Assembly: GCA_947464885.1 (NCBI GenBank)
Contig: CANHYZ010000036.1
Location: forward strand, 1-10,576
Reading direction: 5' to 3'
Length of the DNA: 10,576 nt
DNA from: Flavobacteriales bacterium
GTDB taxonomy: Bacteria; Bacteroidota; Bacteroidia; Flavobacteriales_D; Sanyastnellaceae
Shown: positions 6,364 through 10,576 of the stretch, in pieces
Layout of the letters: each line of letters begins with the position of its first letter
Numbering within the stretch: the first letter of the stretch is position 1
The notes under the pieces: model-generated
What the model was told of the DNA's origin: nothing
Seen by the model: the letters and a program-made list of their open reading frames with translations, nothing else
The model's database searches: none
Made by a program: the position numbers and the translations under genes

Positions 6364-8115
6364 GCAACGGACAGAAAAGCCATCTTGCTTAGTGCTGACG
6401 TCTCTGAAAGCATATCCATCGAGGTAATACAGGGAGCGGTACCACGCGACGCTGGTAACGAGCTCTGAAGAACTCCACCAGGCAAAGCCGTAGCCAATGC
6501 CGAAGTATCCCCCATCGCCGTAGCGGAAGCCCCCGGGAGCCCCTGAAAAACCACTGCTGTTGGTGGCTTCAGTATTTGGGCTGTACCATAAACCCGTTGC
6601 GGCTTCAATAGTGCCCGTTGTTTTCATTTTACCCCCTGCTATACTCTCACCGCCGAGATAACTCGTTAAAACCGTCCATTCAGCGTCGGTGGGAACATGC
6701 CAACCCACCGGGCACAGCTGGCGAGCATCTGCACACGTATACCAGTTGTACAACTTGCCATAAGGGCACGCATAGCTCGCTTGGTAGTTGTAATGCGCCC
6801 AGGCCCCCGAGGTTGTTTCAGACCATGCTGCATTATCCAAAATCCCGGGTATCGCATCGCCGTTGCGGTAAATGCTCGTTTTCAAATTCTCGGCCATCCA
6901 CTCTTGCGTGCCGATGACGATAGTCTTGTAGACATTGCCCCCTTGGTCGGTCATGCTGCCGTAAGTCAAATCAGGGTTGTGCACGTTGGCGGCGCCGCAT
7001 GTGGCTGAAGAGCCACCACCTCCTGCGGGAGGAGCTACGGTGCGTGTAAACGTGCAACTCTGCCCGCCCAAGCTGAGTGCAAAACTCGCCGTGCCACTTG
7101 CACTTGGTGTGCCTGTAATGGTATAGGTTACACTGCCCGCACCCGAGGCCAACGTACCCGCTGTGAGCGTTGCTGTGAGGCCTGTGACCCCTGTAGAAGA
7201 TACACTTTGTGCACTATATGCACCGCCGTTGCCGCCTGTATAACCGATGGCACTGCTCACACCAGAGGCCACAACACCAGCGGTGAGCGTGCCTTGGTTG
7301 GTTGCTGCTCCGCAATTGATGGCGGATATGCTCGGGGCAGCTGCATTCACTGTGCGTGTAAACGTGCAACTCTGCCCGCCCAAGCTGAGTGCAAAACTCG
7401 CTGTGCCGCTTGCACTTGGTGTGCCTGTAATGGTATAGGTTACACTGCCCGTACCCGATGCCAACGTGCCTGCAATGAGCGTAGCCGTGAGACCTGTAAC
7501 ACCTGTAGAGACTACACTTTGTGCACTGTACACACCGCCGTTGCCTCCTGTGTAGGCAATGGTGCTGCTCACGCTCGAGGCGGCAGTTCCGGCCATTAGT
7601 GAGCCTTGGTTTGTGGCGGATGCACAATTCAAGTCTGTTATGGCGCCTGGACATAATCCATTGTTGGTCCATGTTGGCACGCCATTACAATTTGTGAGCA
7701 CCTGACCCTGCTCGCCACCTGAGGGAACGCCGTTGGAGGCAGCACCACTATGCAACGCATACGGCACGCTCAACAACTGCTGTGTACCGATGTCGACAAA
7801 CCCACTACCCAGGTCAATTTCTACTTGCATGAACTTCGCGCCACCAGCCCAGTTCACGTTGGCAAGCGGCACGCTGCTGCCGAGCTGCGCAGTAAACAAC
7901 CCAAGCGCACTGGTGCTCACCGTTTGCAATTCTTGCCACACGCTTGCGCCCGTGGCGCTAACATCATGAATCGTAAAACGCGCATTGATCGTGCTGCTTG
8001 CCAACGGCTCGCCGGCGGCGTTTCGGGCAATGGCTTGGTAAGGAATAAGTGCGGGTGCTTGGGCAAATAGCAGTGTAGTGAATAGCAGTGCGAGTGTGGC
8101 AAGGGTTAGGCGCAT
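6352..8115 (-). CDS. Secreted FISUMP-domain protein with two internal repeats
   Basis: The product is 587 residues. Residues 1-19 are a signal peptide (MRLTLATLALLFTTLLFAQ). Residues 20-125 match an N-terminal module frequent in Bacteroidota surface proteins: PYQAIARNAAG, a GLF strand, NWAGGAKFMQVEI and QQLLSVPYALHSG. Two Gly/Ser/Thr-rich repeats follow (about 160-256 and 264-360, period 104 residues), each ending in SASGTASFALSLGGQSCTF. A Pro/Gly linker (361-370) precedes the C-terminal FISUMP domain (about 380-587: TDQGGNVYKTIVIGTQEWMAENLK, split here by function: lipoprotein-like fold with YNWYT, CPVGWHVPTDAEW, WWSSSE and GFSVRCLRD). FISUMP proteins are exported; their function is unknown. 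No T9SS sorting domain is seen. I chose the ATG at 8115 because the signal peptide starts there; the open frame up to 8271 reads through intergenic repeats and gives a PHPQPLSTGEG-type artefact. A TATCTTTG box lies 16 bases upstream. The gene is bracketed by matching repeats. Confidence 0.88.
   Translation of the reverse strand: MRLTLATLALLFTTLLFAQAPALIPYQAIARNAAGEPLASSTINARFTIHDVSATGASVWQELQTVSTSALGLFTAQLGSSVPLANVNWAGGAKFMQVEIDLGSGFVDIGTQQLLSVPYALHSGAASNGVPSGGEQGQVLTNCNGVPTWTNNGLCPGAITDLNCASATNQGSLMAGTAASSVSSTIAYTGGNGGVYSAQSVVSTGVTGLTATLIAGTLASGTGSVTYTITGTPSASGTASFALSLGGQSCTFTRTVNAAAPSISAINCGAATNQGTLTAGVVASGVSSAIGYTGGNGGAYSAQSVSSTGVTGLTATLTAGTLASGAGSVTYTITGTPSASGTASFALSLGGQSCTFTRTVAPPAGGGGSSATCGAANVHNPDLTYGSMTDQGGNVYKTIVIGTQEWMAENLKTSIYRNGDAIPGILDNAAWSETTSGAWAHYNYQASYACPYGKLYNWYTCADARQLCPVGWHVPTDAEWTVLTSYLGGESIAGGKMKTTGTIEAATGLWYSPNTEATNSSGFSGAPGGFRYGDGGYFGIGYGFAWWSSSELVTSVAWYRSLYYLDGYAFRDVSTKQDGFSVRCLRD
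7041..7637. repeat. 312-bp tandem duplication inside the FISUMP gene
   Basis: Two copies start at 7041 and 7353, each with TGCGTGTAAACGTGCAACTC. The first ~110 bases of each copy, which encode the C-terminal part of each protein repeat, are almost identical; similarity then falls off towards the other end. The period of 312 bp equals 104 codons, so the frame is kept. Confidence 0.9.
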
Positions 8116-8131
8116 GGGGTTATGGTTTAGG

Positions 8132-8139
8132 CAAAGATA
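8132..8139 (-). promoter_or_regulatory. Bacteroidota-type -7 box for the FISUMP gene
   Basis: On the - strand the sequence TATCTTTG fits the TAnnTTTG consensus of Bacteroidota sigma-70 promoters. It ends 16 bases before the ATG at 8115, giving a 5' leader of roughly ten bases. No clear TTG element is seen at the usual distance upstream; that stretch is occupied by the heptamer array at 8139-8166. Confidence 0.5.
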
Positions 8140-8166
8140 GGGACTGGGGACTGAGGACTGGGGACG
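8139..8166. repeat. GGGACT heptamer array, 4 units
   Basis: The units are AGGGACT, GGGGACT, GAGGACT and GGGGACG, the same family and orientation as the 12-unit array at 6136-6219. Both arrays end in a GGGACG unit followed by a GTTTGGCGG/GTTGCGGCG-like stretch. This array abuts the -7 box of the FISUMP gene. Confidence 0.88.
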
Positions 8167-8226
8167 GTTGCGGCGCGGCTTCTCGCTAGCAGCAGGGGTG
8201 CCATAATCAGCCACACCTGACCTGCT

Positions 8227-8247
8227 CCCCTCTCCTGTGGAGAGGGG
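8227..8247. repeat. CCCCTCTCC-TGT-GGAGAGGGG palindromic repeat
   Basis: Perfect 9-bp arms close a three-base loop, followed by GCTGGGGGTGAGG up to about 8260. I recognise this as a palindromic intergenic repeat seen in many unrelated bacterial genomes; it often creates false PQPLSTGEG-type N-termini, as it would here. Confidence 0.75.
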
Positions 8248-8327
8248 CTGGGGGTGAGGCCCGGAGCGCAAGAGCGAATAAATCCCTAATTAAAACTTAC
8301 ACACTTTTTGGAATGATGTAACATGTC

Positions 8328-8387
8328 GCCCCGCTGGGGCTCCTTGGCCAACGATGTCATTCTAGTGATATTTCGCCTCTACGAGGC
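8328..8387. repeat. Pair of 13-bp hairpins in one composite repeat
   Basis: GCCCC-GCT-GGGGC (8328-8340) and GCCTC-TAC-GAGGC (8375-8387) share the same geometry (5-bp arms, three-base loop) and are set 47 bases apart. The sequences around them (ATGTCGCC..., ATTTCGCC...) are also alike, so this is probably one repeated module in two diverged copies. Confidence 0.6.
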
Positions 8388-8393
8388 TTGCTG

Positions 8394-8460
8394 TGGTTCG
8401 ACAAGCTCACCAACCGTGGTTCGACAAGCTCACCAACCGCGGTTCGACAGGCTCACCAAC
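8394..8460. repeat. 23-bp direct repeat, three copies
   Basis: GGTTCGACAAGCTCACCAAC-type units occur at 8394-8416, 8417-8439 and 8440-8460 with no spacers; the third has AGG for AAG. The GTTCGACAAGCTCA core is a repeat I have seen dispersed in intergenic DNA of Bacteroidota and Proteobacteria. It lacks spacers, so it is not CRISPR. Confidence 0.85.
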
Positions 8461-8492
8461 ATTTGGGCGCGGGTTGAGGTACCTAGCCCAAA

Positions 8493-8558
8493 CTCATTCT
8501 CATTCTAGAATTTTAGAATGAGAAACAGAATGAGAATGAGAATGAGAGGTTGCGGAAC
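8493..8558. repeat. Hexamer-armed hairpin element, copy B
   Basis: CTCATT-type hexamers (8493-8507), the core GAATTTTAGAA (8508-8518), GAGAAT-type hexamers (to 8548) and the tail GTTGCGGAAC. TTCTCATTCTA (8497-8507) and TAGAATGAGAA (8514-8524) are perfect 11-bp arms around a GAATTT loop. Arm length, loop and tail agree with copy A at 6231-6297, in the same orientation. Confidence 0.78.
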
Positions 8559-8560
8559 AC

Positions 8561-8602
8561 TCGCCATTCGCCATTCGCCACTAGCCATTCGCCACTAGTG
8601 AT
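8561..8602. repeat. TCGCCAT heptamer array overlapping the pgmB end
   Basis: Five clear 7-bp units (TCGCCAT, TCGCCAT, TCGCCAC, TAGCCAT, TCGCCAC; 8561-8595) are followed by one diverged unit, TAGTGAT. The units from 8581 on lie inside the pgmB frame on the - strand and encode its last residues and TAG stop. Confidence 0.88.
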
Positions 8603-9237
8603 TCCATTTTCTCCACCGTCATCCCTGCCATCGAAGGCACCACAGCATCAGCTAAAGAAAGCACAGCAGGCTCGCCGATGCCAATGCAATAGAACCCGCC
8701 GCTCTTGGCCGCTTCTACTCCACTCTGGGCGTCTTCGAATACGACTATTTCCGATGGCGTGAATTTGAGTTCGGAGGCTCCGCGTTGGAACACTTCCGGG
8801 TGTGGTTTCGACATGTGAATCTTGTTGCCGTCGATGATGGTGTCGAACATCGCCAAAATGCCAAGCTTCTCGAGAATGAGCACCGCGTTCTTCGATGAAG
8901 AGCCTAGGCCAATACGAATATCCTTCTGCTTCAATTCATTCAAGAAATCCAACACGCCGGGCAGCATTTCAGAAGGCACTACTTGCTCTGCATACTCCAG
9001 ATACCAGCGGTTCTTGAGATCCATCAACTCGACCTTCTTGGCGTTGTTGAGCACCACGTTTCCCCAAGAAAGAATCTTCTCGAGCGACTCTACGCGACTC
9101 ACGCCTTTCAACTCCTCGTTTTGAACTTCTGTGAATTCAATGCTGAGTGAGTTGGCCAAGCGCTGCCAAGCGAGAAAATGAAACTTTGCGGTGTCGACAA
9201 TGACACCGTCCATATCGAACAAACAGGCTTTAATCAT
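8581..9237 (-). CDS. pgmB: Beta-phosphoglucomutase (HAD superfamily)
   Basis: The product is 218 residues, close to the 221 of Lactococcus lactis beta-PGM. It interconverts beta-glucose 1-phosphate and glucose 6-phosphate in the cytoplasm, with Mg2+ and an aspartyl-phosphate intermediate. The HAD residues are all in place: nucleophile Asp8 and acid/base Asp10 in DMDGVIVDT, then His20; Arg48 in LKGVSR (cap domain substrate specificity motif), Ser113-Lys116 in SSSKN, Lys144 in SKPHP, and Glu168/Asp169 in FEDAQSG. The LKGVSR loop favours beta-PGM over phosphoglycolate phosphatase. It is the last gene of a three-gene cluster, 19 bases after the methylglyoxal synthase-like gene. It would use the product of the GH65 phosphorylase encoded on the other strand. 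The C-terminal LVANG and the stop codon are encoded by a heptamer array, so the native end may have been replaced. Confidence 0.92.
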   Translation of the reverse strand: MIKACLFDMDGVIVDTAKFHFLAWQRLANSLSIEFTEVQNEELKGVSRVESLEKILSWGNVVLNNAKKVELMDLKNRWYLEYAEQVVPSEMLPGVLDFLNELKQKDIRIGLGSSSKNAVLILEKLGILAMFDTIIDGNKIHMSKPHPEVFQRGASELKFTPSEIVVFEDAQSGVEAAKSGGFYCIGIGEPAVLSLADAVVPSMAGMTVEKMESLVANG

Positions 9238-9256
9238 GCGATAAAAATAGATAGGA

Positions 9257-9649
9257 TTATTTGCGACCGGCTTCCATGCGAATCATGCCGATGATGAGCA
9301 ACTCGGCGCTCGCCGGATTACTCGCCAACGGAATGTTTTGCTTGATGCAGGCCTTTACTAAAGAGACGATATCCGCCTCATAATCCTGCACGATTTCAGG
9401 GTCTCGAAAAAAGAGAACCATGGCAATCTCATCGCGATTGACCATGGCCTCCAATTCTATGAATCCGCCGTTACGACCGGGATTGACATGCTCCACCTGC
9501 AATTGCATCGACTCTTGCTCCATGAACTCAGCGGTGAGTCCCGTGGCCACAAATTTTCTGTTCCACAACCACTGCTCTCTCTCTTTTAAGAAAGAGACCA
9601 GCGCGGGTTTCATGCTATCGTGTGCAATGACGCAGATTTGCTTTTCCAT
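9257..9649 (-). CDS. Methylglyoxal synthase-like protein lacking key catalytic residues
   Basis: The product is 130 residues; bacterial methylglyoxal synthases have about 137-152. That enzyme converts dihydroxyacetone phosphate to methylglyoxal and phosphate. The fold is recognisable: IAHD with His10, Asp11 and Lys14; ATGLT (35-39) for the phosphate-binding ATGTTG; FFRDP with Asp83; Asp93; and IPLASNPASAE near the end for IPVATNVATAD. However, the GGDQQ motif reads GGFIE, putting Phe63 where the catalytic Asp71 of E. coli MgsA stands, and Tyr90 replaces His98. One of the phosphate-loop Thr and the Ser of SGP also differ. I read the codons directly: GGC GGA TTC ATA GAA. It therefore belongs to the MGS-like fold but is unlikely to work by the known mechanism; it might bind a phosphate ligand or act as a regulator. 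It starts 6 bases after the kinase stop and is 19 bases before pgmB, consistent with one transcript. Confidence 0.78.
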   Translation of the reverse strand: MEKQICVIAHDSMKPALVSFLKEREQWLWNRKFVATGLTAEFMEQESMQLQVEHVNPGRNGGFIELEAMVNRDEIAMVLFFRDPEIVQDYEADIVSLVKACIKQNIPLASNPASAELLIIGMIRMEAGRK

Positions 9650-9655
9650 GCGCTA

Positions 9656-10525
9656 TCAATTCCCTACCAATGCAGGCAGTTTGTATTTTACGTGGTATTC
9701 TACCAAGCCGTCGATAGGCTTGCGAATAACTTTACCCAAACGGATGCCGGCCTCATCGGCTGCGGCTTGCAGACAGTCGTGGAAGTAGTGACCAATGCTT
9801 CCCACAAAGTGCACAGGCACCTCACGGTAATTCGCAAAGCACTTCACGTGAATGTCGATGAAATGCAACATACCTCTTTTCACCCATGCCTTCACATGCG
9901 GATGGTCGCGGTGCTCACCAATGAATTTCATGAACGATGCGAGGTACACATTCGCATTCGGTTCGCGATAAATCTTATTGATGATTTCATCTTTTGTCGG
10001 CGCATATTTTTCTTCAAACGATGCACGCAAATCGGAAGGAAGCTTCTTGTAGAAATATTCCTGCAACAGAATTTTTCCAAAGTATCCGCCACTCGCTTCA
10101 TCGCCGAGGATGTAGGCTAGTGATGGCACTTCTTCCGATACGTTCTCGCCGTCGAAGTAACAGGAGTTACTTCCGGTGCCGAGGATACAAGCGATGCAAG
10201 GCTCTCCGTCATAGACGGCCATAGCTGAACCGAGCTGGTCGTGCTCAACCAAAATCTCTGCATGCTTGAAAACGCGCTCCAAACCTGCGCGCATGATTGC
10301 GTGCATTTCGGGCGTGCTGCTTCCGGCACCGTAGAAAAAGATGTGTTTGATCTGATCGGCCAGCGCATAAAAGGGTGCATTTTCCTTGATGGCTTTCTCG
10401 ATCACGTCGGGAGAATGGAAATACGGGTTGAGTCCCATTGTTTGGAAGTCACCCACGCGTGTTCCCTTCTCGTCAATCAGGGCCCAATCGCATTTAGTGG
10501 AACCGCTGTCTGCAATGATGATCAT
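9656..10525 (-). CDS. BadF/BadG/BcrA/BcrD-type ATPase, N-acetylglucosamine kinase-like sugar kinase
   Basis: The product is 289 residues of the ASKHA (actin-like) ATPase fold. The N-terminal phosphate motif is ADSGSTKCDW (5-14); EHDQLGSA places a likely catalytic Asp at 96; the second phosphate motif is LGTGSN (115-120), followed by GDEASGGYFGK (141-151). These match the NAGK/BadF family, which in Bacteroidota includes amino-sugar kinases (GlcNAc or MurNAc). The short length and lack of cysteine ligands argue against a true benzoyl-CoA reductase ATPase. The substrate cannot be read from sequence. Its place at the head of a cluster ending in pgmB makes a hexokinase role on glucose released by the GH65 enzyme possible, but this is inference. 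The ATG at 10525 begins directly at the first strand. The 51 bases upstream are AT-rich; TATACTTTTT just before the ATG is only a weak promoter match. Confidence 0.82.
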   Translation of the reverse strand: MIIIADSGSTKCDWALIDEKGTRVGDFQTMGLNPYFHSPDVIEKAIKENAPFYALADQIKHIFFYGAGSSTPEMHAIMRAGLERVFKHAEILVEHDQLGSAMAVYDGEPCIACILGTGSNSCYFDGENVSEEVPSLAYILGDEASGGYFGKILLQEYFYKKLPSDLRASFEEKYAPTKDEIINKIYREPNANVYLASFMKFIGEHRDHPHVKAWVKRGMLHFIDIHVKCFANYREVPVHFVGSIGHYFHDCLQAAADEAGIRLGKVIRKPIDGLVEYHVKYKLPALVGN

Positions 10526-10576
10526 GGTAAAAAGTATAGTGTGTTTGTTGTTTGTGCTAAATCATTAAATCTTCGC

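Larger units (their letters stand above)
8116..8580. other. Gene-free repeat mosaic between FISUMP gene and pgmB
   Basis: No supported gene lies in these 465 bases. They hold, in order: a promoter box, a GGGACT heptamer array, a CCCCTCTCC hairpin, twin 13-bp hairpins, a 23-bp triple repeat, a hexamer hairpin element and the start of a TCGCCAT heptamer array. About 8167-8226 and 8261-8327 show nothing I can assign. Short frames here translate repeats only. Confidence 0.8.

Noticed and set aside
7207..7672. Overlapping open frames on both strands within the FISUMP repeats
   Set aside because: They are out-of-frame readings of the 312-bp duplication, and the Cys/His-rich products resemble no family I know.
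8116..8271. N-terminal extension of the FISUMP protein by 52 residues
   Set aside because: It runs through a heptamer array and a palindromic repeat, and would bury the signal peptide that starts at 8115.
8323..8508. 61-codon open frame on the + strand in the repeat mosaic
   Set aside because: It reads through the twin hairpins and the 23-bp repeats; the product is a translation of repeats without a plausible start context.
9620..10120. 166-codon open frame on the + strand opposite the kinase gene
   Set aside because: It is antisense to the conserved kinase frame and has no recognisable motif.

Overview
The window looks like a piece of a Bacteroidota chromosome, probably Flavobacteriia or a relative. 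The evidence is a secreted protein with a C-terminal type IX secretion (Por) sorting domain, a FISUMP-domain surface protein with the N-terminal module common in that phylum, a promoter box of the Bacteroidota TAnnTTTG type, and intergenic DNA full of short palindromes and heptamer tandem repeats. No rRNA, tRNA, CRISPR array, transposase or phage gene is visible.

Layout. (1) 1-1308, + strand: 3' part of a cysteine-rich, HYR-like secreted protein with a T9SS sorting domain, followed by a strong intrinsic terminator. (2) 1309-1753: no gene; a heptamer array, an array of 70-71 bp repeats that each carry a terminator-like hairpin, and one inverted, diverged hairpin. (3) 1754-3769, - strand: fadH, 2,4-dienoyl-CoA reductase. 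(4) 3770-3937: divergent intergenic region with a perfect 20-bp palindrome. (5) 3938-6151, + strand: GH65 disaccharide phosphorylase, most likely maltose phosphorylase. (6) 6152-6351: heptamer array and hexamer hairpin element. (7) 6352-8115, - strand: FISUMP-domain secreted protein with two 104-residue internal repeats. (8) 8116-8580: no gene; a mosaic of at least six repeat types. (9) 8581-10525, - strand: a tight three-gene cluster, transcribed in the order BadF/NAGK-type sugar kinase, methylglyoxal synthase-like protein, beta-phosphoglucomutase.

How the genes fit together. GH65 phosphorolysis of maltose gives beta-glucose 1-phosphate and glucose. Beta-phosphoglucomutase turns the first into glucose 6-phosphate, and a sugar kinase could phosphorylate the second. 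The two halves of this pathway face each other, and the FISUMP gene and its repeats lie between them. The FISUMP gene is bracketed by the same two repeat types (GGGACT heptamers, then a hexamer hairpin), in the same order and orientation on both sides. This suggests a cassette inserted or exchanged by recombination between repeats. Heptamer arrays also run into the 3' ends of both the GH65 gene and pgmB and supply their stop codons.

Most worth following up: the methylglyoxal synthase-like protein, which lacks the catalytic Asp of the GGDQQ motif and the active-site His; the repeat-bracketed FISUMP cassette; and the repeat-derived gene ends. All identifications come from reading the sequence and remembered family motifs; no database search was run.
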